Positions 30,878-41,245 of a stretch of DNA of 51,446 nucleotides are shown piece after piece. Each line of letters starts with the position of its first letter. Position 1 is the first letter of the stretch. Source of the stretch: JAYKHL01 sp035284865 (GTDB taxonomy: Bacteria > Cyanobacteriota > Sericytochromatia > S15B-MN24 > JAQBPE01); contig JAYKHL010000088.1 of the NCBI GenBank assembly GCA_035284865.1, forward strand, positions 1 through 51,446, given 5' to 3'. The notes below the pieces were generated by a model. The model searched no databases. It saw only the letters and a list, made by a program, of their open reading frames with translations, and was not told the DNA's origin. Made by a program: the position numbers and the translations under genes.

Positions 30878-32448
30878 CCCGTTGCGTGGTCCTCACCGGC
30901 TTCATGGGGGCGGGCAAGACCACCGTCGGGCAGGCCCTGGCGAAGCGCCTGGGCTGGCGTTTCGTGGACACGGACGCGCTGATCACGGAGATGGCCGGCC
31001 GTCCTCCCGCGGACTTGATGCACGAGGGAGAGAGCCACTTTCGCCAGTGGGAGCGCCAGGCGATCGCCACCCTCGTGGGACAGGAGGATCTGGTCGTGGC
31101 TACGGGCGGCGGGGCCGTGACGGACGACGACTCGCGGGCCTTGCTGGCAGCGATGGGCCCGGTCGTGCTCCTCGACGCGCCGCTCGACGTGCTCTGGAAC
31201 AGGGTCGGTGGTGATGCCGCGCGCCCCCTCGCCCACGACCGTGAGCGCTTCGCGGCCCGACACGCCGTCCGCAGACTGCTTTACGACCGCTTCCCGCTCG
31301 CTTACGAGACCCACCGGGCCAGCCCGGCGGAGGTGGCTGCCGAGATTGCCACGGACCTCACGACGGACTCGGCCTGCGTGCCTGTGGCCCTGGGCGACCG
31401 GGCCTACGAGGTGGCCGTGGCGCCCGGCGCCCTGGCTGGCCTGGCCCGAAAGATGCCGCCCGGCCCCGGGGCGTGCCTGGTGGTCTCCGATGACGGCGTG
31501 CCTGCCTGGCACGTTGAGGTGGCGCTGGCCTCGCTGCGGTTCGGGGGGTGGCGCCCCTGGCACGAGCAGGTGCCCGCCGGGGAGGGCAGCAAGACGCTGG
31601 CGGGCGCCCAACGGCTCTACGACGCGTGCGCCCGGGCCGGGCTGGGCCGGGAAAGCCCGGTGGTGGCCCTGGGGGGAGGTGTGGTGGGGGATCTGGCCGG
31701 CTTCGTGGCCGCCACCTTCATGCGGGGCGTGCCGCTGGTGCAGGTGCCCACCACCCTGCTGGCGCAGGTCGATGCTGCCGTTGGCGGCAAGGTGGCCCTG
31801 AACCACCCGGCGGCGAAGAACCTTATCGGTGCCTTTCATCAGCCCTGGGCGGTGGTGGCCGATCCCGTGGCGTTGCTGACCCTTTCCGCACGCGACTACC
31901 GCTCCGGGCTCGCAGAGGTGGTGAAGTACGGCGTGCTGGGAGCGCCGGACCTCTTCGAGGCGCTGGAGGTCCGGGCCGAGGGGCTCGCAGAGCGGCCCCT
32001 GCCCTTCCTGACCCGGCTGGTGGCGCGTTGTTGTGAGCTCAAGGCGGGCGTCGTGGCTGAGGACGAGCGAGAAGCCCCCGGGGGGCCGCGCGCCTGGCTG
32101 AACCTCGGGCACACGGTGGGCCACGCCCTCGAAGCCGTGGCGGGCTTCGGGCAGCTGACCCACGGCGAGGCCGTGGCTGTCGGGATGGTCCTCGAGGCCG
32201 AGGTGGGGCGCCGCATGGGCCTGACGGAGCCCCACCTGCCGGGTCGTCTCCGGACCCTGTTGCGGGCCCTCGGGCTCCCCACAGAGGCCCCGCCCCTGGA
32301 TCACGAAGCCCTCATCGACGCGATGCAACTGGACAAAAAGAACCGGGGGAGTGGCCCCGTGGCCGCGTTGCCGAGGCGGCTCGGGGAGGTTCAGGTCTGC
32401 CGGCTGGATGACGCCGCGTTGCGTCAGGTGTTGCGAGGCGCTGGCTGA
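30874..32448 (+). CDS. aroKB: shikimate kinase / 3-dehydroquinate synthase fusion
   Basis: 524 residues from ATG 30874 (ATGA overlap with aroQ). Residues 1 to about 165 are shikimate kinase: LTGFMGAGKTTVGQALAKRLGWRFVDTDALI (Walker A, DTD), VVATGGGAV, RPLAHDRERFAARHAVRRLLYD. Residues about 170-524 are DHQ synthase: VPAGEGSKTLAGAQRLYDAC, VALGGGVVGDLAGFVAATFMRG, PTTLLAQVDAAVGGKVALNHPAAKN, AEVVKYGVL, LNLGHTVGHALE and HGEAVAVGM (zinc ligands), DKKNRGSGPVAALP. Fusion of these two non-consecutive steps is known elsewhere, for instance in Thermotoga. The last 25 bp overlap the convergent glgB gene tail to tail. With aroE, aroC and aroQ the operon lacks only DAHP synthase and EPSP synthase. Confidence 0.96.
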   Translation: MTRCVVLTGFMGAGKTTVGQALAKRLGWRFVDTDALITEMAGRPPADLMHEGESHFRQWERQAIATLVGQEDLVVATGGGAVTDDDSRALLAAMGPVVLLDAPLDVLWNRVGGDAARPLAHDRERFAARHAVRRLLYDRFPLAYETHRASPAEVAAEIATDLTTDSACVPVALGDRAYEVAVAPGALAGLARKMPPGPGACLVVSDDGVPAWHVEVALASLRFGGWRPWHEQVPAGEGSKTLAGAQRLYDACARAGLGRESPVVALGGGVVGDLAGFVAATFMRGVPLVQVPTTLLAQVDAAVGGKVALNHPAAKNLIGAFHQPWAVVADPVALLTLSARDYRSGLAEVVKYGVLGAPDLFEALEVRAEGLAERPLPFLTRLVARCCELKAGVVAEDEREAPGGPRAWLNLGHTVGHALEAVAGFGQLTHGEAVAVGMVLEAEVGRRMGLTEPHLPGRLRTLLRALGLPTEAPPLDHEALIDAMQLDKKNRGSGPVAALPRRLGEVQVCRLDDAALRQVLRGAG

Positions 32449-34550
32449 CGCTTCCTGGGACGTGGGGCGTCCCCGGGGCTGGCGGGAGACGCCTGGCGGG
32501 GGGCCCGCTTCTTGCCGCCTGACGCCGCTGGGGTGTTGGTGGACGCTGCCTTGCGGGCCTTCCGGGCGGCGGGAGGCGTGGGTGGTGCCAGGGACGGCAG
32601 CGGTGGGGCTTTGAACACCACGGTCGCCAAGGGCGGCAGCGCCAGCGTGAGCCGGTGCTCGAGGCCGTGGACGGGAACGGGTTCTGCCTCAGCGCCGCCG
32701 TGGTTCCCGAGGCCGCTGCCTCCGTAGATGGCGGCGTCCGAGTTCAGCACCTCGGTCCACCGGCCGGCCCAGGGCACGCCCACCGGGTAGCCCGTGCGCG
32801 GCACGGGGGTGAAGTTGCAGACGAAGAGCAGGGCCTGCCCAGGCACCTCGGCATCGTAGCGGAGGAAGGACACGACGCTCTGAGCTGCGTCATGGCAGTC
32901 CACCCACTTGAACCCCCAGGGGTGGAAGTCGCCCGCGCTGAGGCAGCGTTCGGACCGCAGCAGGTGGTGGAGATCGCGCACCCAGAGGGCCAGGCCCTGG
33001 TGTGGTGGTTGCTGGAGCAGGTGCCAGGCCAGCTCGCCATCGTGGTTCCACTCCCACCAGTGACCGAACTCCTGCCCCATGAACAGGTGCTTCTTGCCGG
33101 GGTGACCCGTCATGTAGCCGTACAGGAGGCGAAGGCCGGCGAGCTTCTGCCAGTCGTCCCCCGGCATCTTGCCCGCCATCGACCGCTTGAGATGCACGAC
33201 CTCGTCGTGGGAGAACGCCAGCACGTAGCGCTCGGCGTAGGCGTACATCATCGAGAAGGTCAGCCGGTTGTGGTGGTGCTGCCGGAACAGGGGGTCCGTG
33301 GCCATGTAGTCCAGCATGTCGTGCATCCAGCCCATGTTCCACTTGTAAGTGAAGCCCAGGCCGCCCTCCGACGGGGCCCCCGTGACCCGCGGCCAGGCCG
33401 TGCTCTCCTCGGCGATCGTGATGGCGCCCGGACACTGTGCGGCGATCACCTCGTTGAACTGCCTCAGGAAGGCGATGGCCTCCAGGTTCTCCCGACCGCC
33501 AAAGGCGTTGGGCACCCACTCGCCCTCCTGGCGGCCGTAGTCCAGGTAGAGCATGGAGGCCACGGCATCCACGCGCAGCCCGTCGAGGTGGTAGCGTTCG
33601 AGCCAGAACATAGCGCTCGCAATGAGGAAGTTGGCAACCTCCCGACGCCCGTAGTTGAAGATGAAGGTGTTCCAGTGGGTGTGCAGCCCCTGGCGAGGAT
33701 CCTGGTGCTCGTACAGGTGGGTGCCATCGAAGTAGGCGAGGCCATGCTCGTCTCGCGGGAAGTGAGCGGGCACCCAATCCAGGATCACGCCGATCCCGGC
33801 CTGATGGAGGGTGTCGATGAGCGCCATCAGGTCGTGAGGCTCGCCGTAGCGGGCCGTTGGAGCGAAGTACGCCGTCGTCTGGTAGCCCCAGGAGCCATAA
33901 AAGGGGTGCTCCGTGATGGGCAGGAGCTCCACGTGGGTGTAGCCGAGGTCCTTCACGTAGGCTGCGAGGTAGGGCGCGATCTCACGGTACGACAGCCACC
34001 GGCCCTCGGGCCCCCTGCGCCACGAGCCGAGGTGCACCTCGTAAATGGAGATGGGCGCATCCGCCGCCTGAAGGTCGCCCCGCCGGGCCATCCAGTCCGC
34101 GTCGGACCACGTGTAGCCGTCCAGCACCGCCGTGCGGGACGCGGTGCCGGGCGGGAGCTCGCTGGCGAAGGCGTACGGATCGGCCTTGGAGACCACGTGG
34201 TGGTTGGCCCCCGAGGCGAGCTCGTACTTGTAGCGAGCCCCCGGCGGCACGTCTGGCACGAACCCCGTCCAGATACCGGGCCCACCCTCGATCCAGTGGA
34301 GGCGATCCACCCCTGGCCGCCAGCCGTTCCAGTCGCCGATGACGCTGACTTCGCGCGCGTTCGGGGCCCACACCGTGAACTGGAAGCCCCGGCGACCATC
34401 CACCTCACGGCTGTGGGCGCCGAGCTTCTCGTATGCGCGATAGTGGGTTCCCTCGGAGAGCAGGTAGAGATCGAACGGCGTGAGGTCCCAGGCCGGTGTG
34501 GCCAGGGCGGGTGACGCAGGGACGGCTGAAGGCTTGGGCTTGCGAGGCAT
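32424..34550 (-). CDS. glgB: 1,4-alpha-glucan branching enzyme with basic C-terminal tail
   Basis: 708 residues. It introduces alpha-1,6 branches in glycogen. An N-terminal CBM48 (GFQFTVWAPNAREVSVIGDWNGW, 55-80) precedes the GH13 barrel: ELLPITEHPFYGSWGYQTTAYFAPTARYG, nucleophile Asp328 (DGLRVDAVASML), acid Glu381 (IAEESTAWP) and Asp449 (FSHDEVVHLKRSM). GKKHLFMGQEFG and the all-beta C domain follow. After about residue 655 come some 50 residues rich in Lys, Arg, Pro and Ala (ARKARKAAS, GGKKRAPRQ, RPRKRQPAP), not usual in GlgB and possibly a polymer- or nucleic-acid-binding tail. It follows glgX by 3 bp. Its 3' end overlaps that of aroKB on the other strand by 25 bp. Confidence 0.96.
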   Translation of the reverse strand: MPRKPKPSAVPASPALATPAWDLTPFDLYLLSEGTHYRAYEKLGAHSREVDGRRGFQFTVWAPNAREVSVIGDWNGWRPGVDRLHWIEGGPGIWTGFVPDVPPGARYKYELASGANHHVVSKADPYAFASELPPGTASRTAVLDGYTWSDADWMARRGDLQAADAPISIYEVHLGSWRRGPEGRWLSYREIAPYLAAYVKDLGYTHVELLPITEHPFYGSWGYQTTAYFAPTARYGEPHDLMALIDTLHQAGIGVILDWVPAHFPRDEHGLAYFDGTHLYEHQDPRQGLHTHWNTFIFNYGRREVANFLIASAMFWLERYHLDGLRVDAVASMLYLDYGRQEGEWVPNAFGGRENLEAIAFLRQFNEVIAAQCPGAITIAEESTAWPRVTGAPSEGGLGFTYKWNMGWMHDMLDYMATDPLFRQHHHNRLTFSMMYAYAERYVLAFSHDEVVHLKRSMAGKMPGDDWQKLAGLRLLYGYMTGHPGKKHLFMGQEFGHWWEWNHDGELAWHLLQQPPHQGLALWVRDLHHLLRSERCLSAGDFHPWGFKWVDCHDAAQSVVSFLRYDAEVPGQALLFVCNFTPVPRTGYPVGVPWAGRWTEVLNSDAAIYGGSGLGNHGGAEAEPVPVHGLEHRLTLALPPLATVVFKAPPLPSLAPPTPPAARKARKAASTNTPAASGGKKRAPRQASPASPGDAPRPRKRQPAPRNT

Positions 34551-34553
34551 CGC

Positions 34554-36701
34554 TCAGGAGCTCCGTTCAGGGGGGCGGGAGCGCAACAGGGCCAGCGAGC
34601 GGCCCTTCAAATCATACCCGGCCCCCGTGGGGGTGGAGAGGCCCCCTGCCAGGTCTCCTGGATCGAGGCTCGTGTCCAGCACCACCTCCCACGTGGTGGC
34701 GGCGTCCGGCGCGCTGGGAAGCGTGAAAGGGATGGCCTCGTGGTGCGCGTTGAGCAGGAGCAAGAGGGTCTCGCCGGTCACGCGGCCCCCGTCGAGGTCC
34801 ATCTCGTCGATGGCGTCCGTCCAGAGGCGCATCCCAAGGCAGCGCACGAAATCCTGACGCCAGGCTGCTCCGCTCATCTCGCGCCCGGACGGCTCGAACC
34901 AGGCCAGATCCTTGAAGTGGCTGCCGGCGGGCGGCCGACCCTTCCAGAATCGCCTGCGCTGCAGGGCCGGGTGCGCCCGTCGCACGGCCAGACAGCGCTG
35001 CACGAAGGTGAGGAAGTCCTGCTGCCAGGCGTCGAGCACCCAGGGATGCCAGGCGAGCTCGTTGTCCTGGCAGTAGACGTTGTTGTTGCCGCGTTGCGAG
35101 CGCCCCACCTCGTCCCCGCCACTGAGCATCGGGACGCCCTGAGACAGCAGCAGCCCTGCCATGATGTTTCGCATCTGGCGCAGCCGCAGGGCCTGAACGT
35201 GCGGATCATCCGTGTCACCCTCGGCGCCGCAGTTCCAGCTGTTGTTGTGGCTGTCGCCGTCCCGGTTGCCTTCCTTGTTCGCCTCGTTGTGCTTGTGGTC
35301 ATACGAGACGAGATCCCGGCGCGTGAAGCCATCGTGACACGTGACGAAGTTGATGCTGGCGTGGGGCGCCCTCCCGTCGTCCTCGTAGAGGTCAGGGCTG
35401 CCCGCCAGCCGGAGCGCCACCTCCGGCGCGAGCCCTCCGTCTCCTTTCCAGAAGCGGCGCAGCGCATCGCGGTACTTCCCGTTCCACTCCGTCCAACCCA
35501 CGGGGAAGTTGCCCACCATGTAGCCCCCTTCGCCGAGGTCCCACGGCTCTGCGATGAGCTTGACGCGCGACAGCACGGGGTCCTGGTGGATGATGTCGAA
35601 GAAGGCCGACAGCCGGTCCACGGCGTAGAGCTCCCGGGCGAGCGCGCTGGCAAGATCGAAGCGGAAGCCGTCCACGTGCATCTCCTGCACCCAGTAGCGC
35701 AGGGAGTCCATGATCAGCTGCAGCACGCGGGGGTGCTGCATGTTGAGGGTGTTGCCGCAGCCCGTGAAGTCCTGGTAGTAGCGGCGCTCCTCGTCCACCA
35801 GCCGGTAGTAGCAGACGTTGTCGATGCCGCGGAGCGACAGCGTGGGCCCGAGGTGGCTTCCCTCCGCCGTGTGGTTATAGACCACGTCGAGGATGACCTC
35901 GATGCCGGCCCGGTGCAGCCGCTTCACCATCGATTTGAACTCGCGGATGGTGGCCAGGGGATCCGCCGAGACGCCGAAGCGCACGTCTGGCGCGAAGTAA
36001 GACAGGGTGTTGTAGCCCCAGTAGTTCGAGAGCCCGTGCTTCACCAGGTGTCCATCGATGGCGTGCTGGTGGACAGGCAGCAGTTCGACGGCGGTCACCC
36101 CCAGCGCCTTCAGGTGCTGGATGGCCGCGTCGGAGGCAAGCCCCGAATACGTGCCGCGCTGTGGAGCTGGCAGGCCTGGGTGCAGCCTGGTGAACCCGCG
36201 GACGTGGGCCTCGTAGATGACGGTCTCGTGCCAGGGGGTGCCAGGCGGCGCGTCGTCCCCCCAGTCGAAGGCGGAGTCGACCACCGCTGCCAGCGGGGCG
36301 TAGGGGGCGCTGTCCCGAGGATCCCGGCTGAGGTCCTCCTCGGGATCGCCCAGCCGATAGCCGAAGAGCTCGTCGGACCAGCACAGCGGGCGCCCGATGG
36401 CCCGCGCATAGGGGTCCAGCAGCACCTTGGCCGGGTTGAACCGGTGACCCTGGCGCGGCTTGTAGGGCCCGTGCACCCTGTAGCCATAGAGCTGGCCGGG
36501 GGTAATGCCCTCGACCCAGCCGTGCCACACCATGTCGGTCCGCTCCGGGAGGGGGATGCGGCTTCGCTCCTCCCACGCGTTCGCGTCATCGAACAGGCAC
36601 AGCTCCACGCGGGTGGCGTGCTCGGAGAACAGGGCGAAGTTCGTCCCCTCGCCGTCCCACGTTGCCCCCAGCGGGTAGGGCTTGCCTGGCTTGATTTTCA
36701 C
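34554..36701 (-). CDS. glgX: glycogen debranching enzyme / isoamylase-type (GlgX)
   Basis: 715 residues from GTG 36701, which has GGAGGGG eight bases upstream. CBM48 at the start (GKPYPLGATWDGEGTNFALFSEHATRVELCLFD) is followed by the isoamylase-type GH13 barrel: VIYEAHVRGFT, VELLPVHQ, YWGYNTLSYFAPDVRFG, EVILDVVYNHTAEG, the nucleophile in VDGFRFDLASALARE, the acid in LIAEPWDLGEGGY, and FVTCHDGFTRRDLVSY. The insertion NEANKEGNRDGDSHNNSWNCGAEG is typical of GlgX/TreX. It cuts alpha-1,6 branches of glycogen or limit dextrin. With glgB it forms a two-gene unit that both makes and removes branches. No glgA, glgC or glgP is in the window. Confidence 0.96.
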   Translation of the reverse strand: MKIKPGKPYPLGATWDGEGTNFALFSEHATRVELCLFDDANAWEERSRIPLPERTDMVWHGWVEGITPGQLYGYRVHGPYKPRQGHRFNPAKVLLDPYARAIGRPLCWSDELFGYRLGDPEEDLSRDPRDSAPYAPLAAVVDSAFDWGDDAPPGTPWHETVIYEAHVRGFTRLHPGLPAPQRGTYSGLASDAAIQHLKALGVTAVELLPVHQHAIDGHLVKHGLSNYWGYNTLSYFAPDVRFGVSADPLATIREFKSMVKRLHRAGIEVILDVVYNHTAEGSHLGPTLSLRGIDNVCYYRLVDEERRYYQDFTGCGNTLNMQHPRVLQLIMDSLRYWVQEMHVDGFRFDLASALARELYAVDRLSAFFDIIHQDPVLSRVKLIAEPWDLGEGGYMVGNFPVGWTEWNGKYRDALRRFWKGDGGLAPEVALRLAGSPDLYEDDGRAPHASINFVTCHDGFTRRDLVSYDHKHNEANKEGNRDGDSHNNSWNCGAEGDTDDPHVQALRLRQMRNIMAGLLLSQGVPMLSGGDEVGRSQRGNNNVYCQDNELAWHPWVLDAWQQDFLTFVQRCLAVRRAHPALQRRRFWKGRPPAGSHFKDLAWFEPSGREMSGAAWRQDFVRCLGMRLWTDAIDEMDLDGGRVTGETLLLLLNAHHEAIPFTLPSAPDAATTWEVVLDTSLDPGDLAGGLSTPTGAGYDLKGRSLALLRSRPPERSS

Positions 36702-36727
36702 GTGCGTGGCCCCTCCGAGCGTGGCCC

Positions 36728-36765
36728 CCGCCGCCGGGCAGCCCGGCGGCGGCCCTTGAGATATA
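36728..36765 (-). promoter_or_regulatory. glgX promoter candidate and leader hairpin
   Basis: On the minus strand TATATC (36765-36760) preceded by TGG is an extended -10-like element. Between it and the GTG at 36701 lies a perfect 11-bp hairpin, CCGCCGCCGGG (36728-36738) with CCCGGCGGCGG (36742-36752) and a CAG loop. It could stabilise the leader or attenuate it. If the promoter call is wrong, it would be a terminator for the SSB-like gene ending at 36822. Confidence 0.4.
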
Positions 36766-36821
36766 CCACGGAACGACCGACAGACGGCCGCTCCGTGGCG
36801 CACGGCTCCCGCCAGGCGGCT

Positions 36822-37535
36822 TCAGAACGGCACGGCTTCCGGCGCCTCTCGCTGGCCGGAGCGGGGCCTCGGCAGGAAGGTGAAATCGCGGACCGTGAGC
36901 TCGAGCCCGTGACGCATCACCGTTGTGCCATCGCTGTGGCGCACGTCTCGGGCCTCGTAGGGGCTGGTGGCCGGCACGGCCTGGTCCACGAGCAGGCGAT
37001 CGCCCCGGTCCAGGGTGGCAAGGCCCTCCGCCACCTGCCCGAACGCAACGAGGTCGTAGTAGTCCGCCTGTCCCTCGGCCTCCCCCGGCCGCTTGTAGTG
37101 GTTGTAGGCCACCCGGATGCGCAGCCAGGGCAAGCCGCTGGCGCTCAGCTTCAGGCCCTCGCGCTTGTCCACCAGCCCCACCAGCCCGTGGGCGTAAAGG
37201 GTGTCGTCCGCCTGCGTCCGCTCGTGGGTCCTGTGTTCGCGCACCTCCACCGCCAGGACCTGCTGCTGAAGTGGCTTGCCTGCGGTGCTGACGAGGGGCT
37301 GCCCGGTGGCCTGGTCCAGGAGCGTGGTCCGCACCTGCCGGAGCAACCCGACGATCTGCACAGCGGTGCCCGCCGCGTGGCGGGTTCGGAAGTCTCGGAA
37401 GGCCTCTGGCTGGCTGAACCTCAACGTGAACGTCTCCGGGGTCTGGCCGTCGCGGGTGCGCCGCTGGGCGATCAGGGTCGATTCGCCCCGGTCGTCCAGG
37501 TGTTGCAGCACCTCGCCCGTCAGCAGGATTCTCAT
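36822..37535 (-). CDS. double OB-fold SSB-like protein
   Basis: 237 residues from ATG 37535 (AAAGGA ten bases upstream). Residues about 130-232 read like a single-stranded-DNA-binding protein core: LPWLRIRVAYNHYKRPGEAEGQADYYDLVAFGQVAEGLATL, DRGDRLLVDQAVPA, DGTTVMRHGLELTVRDFTFLPR (compare the SSB pattern 'vaFGklAe...l.KGd.v.VeG.l...... v.a..v.fL'). Residues 1-105 (MRILLTGEVLQHL, AGTAVQIVGLLRQV, QQQVLAVEVREHR) suggest a second OB fold. There is no acidic SSB tail. It is unlikely to be the main SSB and may protect ssDNA in a special situation. A LexA-type palindrome sits next to its probable -10, which suggests damage induction (inference). Single-gene unit. Confidence 0.65.
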   Translation of the reverse strand: MRILLTGEVLQHLDDRGESTLIAQRRTRDGQTPETFTLRFSQPEAFRDFRTRHAAGTAVQIVGLLRQVRTTLLDQATGQPLVSTAGKPLQQQVLAVEVREHRTHERTQADDTLYAHGLVGLVDKREGLKLSASGLPWLRIRVAYNHYKRPGEAEGQADYYDLVAFGQVAEGLATLDRGDRLLVDQAVPATSPYEARDVRHSDGTTVMRHGLELTVRDFTFLPRPRSGQREAPEAVPF

Positions 37536-37598
37536 GGTGGCTGTGGTCCTTTCGTGGAGCCTCCGTGGCGACGCGCGTGTCGCCACCTCTCGGGCCCC

Positions 37599-37616
37599 AT
37601 TGTGGAACAAATGTTC
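37599..37616 (-). promoter_or_regulatory. putative LexA (SOS) box abutting a -10 element
   Basis: GAACAAATGTTC at 37605-37616 matches the GAAC-N4-GTTC core of DinR/LexA boxes; on the minus strand it reads CGAACATTTGTTCC, differing from CGAACRNRYGTTYC at one position. It directly abuts CACAAT (minus, 37604-37599), the likely -10 of the SSB-like gene that starts at 37535. A repressor bound here would cover the promoter spacer. Confidence 0.6.
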
Positions 37617-37728
37617 GACGCGGGCCAGCCCCCATGAAAGCCTGGAAACAGCCCCGTGAACGTCTCAGGGGGCGCTTCTCGGCCGGCCAGAACGGCCCCG
37701 CGTCAAGGAGCCTTCAAGCGTGATCGGT

Positions 37729-38714
37729 TCAGAGCAGGAGGCCCTTCCCGTCCGGTGGTGGCTCCCGCAGGGCCGCGTCGACGAGGGCGCGCGCGGCGGC
37801 CGCGGGGGTGGCTCGCCGCTCGCGGATGGCTGCAAGCGCCTCGGCGAGGGCGGCGTCGCTGGTGGCCCTCCGGACCCGGGCGGCGGCCTGCCCCTCGGCC
37901 TCCCGCCAGAGCTGCTGCTGGATGCGGGCCTCTCGCTGGGTGGCGAGGTGGCCGTGCGCCTCACACCAGTGCCAGTGGCTGCGGATGGCCTCCCAGAGGG
38001 AAGCAACGCCTTGCGCGGCCGACGAGGTCGCCGAGACCAGGACCACGGGAGGGCGCCAGGCCTCTGGGGCGACCACCACCAGATCGAGGTAGGCCTCGAT
38101 CTCTGCGGCCGCCTGCCGGGCGCCCGGCAGGTCGGCCTTGTTGATGACGAAGACCTGCGGCACCTCCATGATGCCTGCCTTGACCGCCTGCACGCCGTCG
38201 CCAAGGTGGGGCGGCTGGACCAGCATGGTGGTGTCGGCGAGCGTGGCGATCTCGATCTCCGATTGGCCCACCCCGACCGTCTCGATCACCACCACGTCGA
38301 AGCCTGCTGCATCCAGCACGGCTGCAGCCGCCTCGGTCGCCACGGCGAGCCCCCCGAGGTGGCCACGGCTGCTCATCGACCGCACGAAGACGCCGGAGTC
38401 TCCCGCCACGTCCGTCAGGCGCACGCGGTCGCCGAGGATCGCCCCGCCGGAGAAGGGGCTCGCGGGGTCCACGGCCACGACGCCCACGCGGTGCCCCGAG
38501 GCCCGGACTTCCGGGACCAGGCGATCGACCAGCGTGCTCTTGCCTGCCCCGGGAGGCCCCGTGACGCCGATCGTGCGGGCCCGTCCCGTGTGGGGGTAGA
38601 GCCGCTCCAGCAGCGGTGCGGCCAGCGCGTGGCCGTTCTCGAGCCACGAGATGGCGCGGGCGATCGCCCGGGGGTGGCTCTCCAGCACCCCCCGGGCGAT
38701 CGCTTCGAGGTCCC

Positions 38715-38718
<4 letters not shown>
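37729..38718 (-). CDS. meaB: MeaB/ArgK-family P-loop GTPase (B12-mutase chaperone type)
   Basis: 329 residues. The start is GTG 38718, overlapping the stop of the acyl-CoA dehydrogenase gene (GTGA). G-protein motifs: GVTGPPGAGKSTLVDRL (Walker A), VGVVAVDPASPFSGGAILGDRVRL (switch-like), DVVVIETVGVGQSEIEI (Walker B/G3), VFVINKADLPGA (NKxD). MeaB loads and protects adenosylcobalamin in methylmalonyl-CoA mutase or related acyl-CoA mutases. No mutase gene is in the window, so the partner must be elsewhere. Coupling to a dehydrogenase fits catabolism of odd-chain or branched acyl-CoA (inference). Confidence 0.94.
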
Positions 38719-41027
<2,309 letters not shown>

Positions 41028-41091
41028 AGGAACAACCTCGTCGTTGAGCCTGGTGCAGCGCCCGAGGCGCCGCCAGGGGGTGACCGCGATC

Positions 41092-41171
41092 ATTATACCG
41101 CCGCACGCCCTTGCCAGCCGCCCGGCAGGCGCCGGCCGGGAAGTTTCTGAAGCCGGGGGCGCAGGTATAAT
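41092..41171. promoter_or_regulatory. divergent TATAAT promoters
   Basis: TATAAT on the minus strand (41097-41092) should drive the dehydrogenase-meaB unit with a leader of about 60 nt. TATAAT on the plus strand (41166-41171) should drive the GAF-GGDEF gene with a leader of about 70 nt. Neither has a convincing -35. Both are preceded by GG. Confidence 0.6.
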
Positions 41172-41245
41172 AACCCCACCACCCCCTCTCCGGATGGTCG
41201 CCCGCGGCTCCTGCGGGGCCGCCCCTGCCTTCGCGAGGAACAGTC

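Noticed and set aside
34740..37637. 965-codon plus-strand open frame opposite glgX and the SSB-like gene
   Set aside because: A shadow of strong GC3 bias: no ribosome-binding site, no motif, and the minus strand holds clear glgX signatures.
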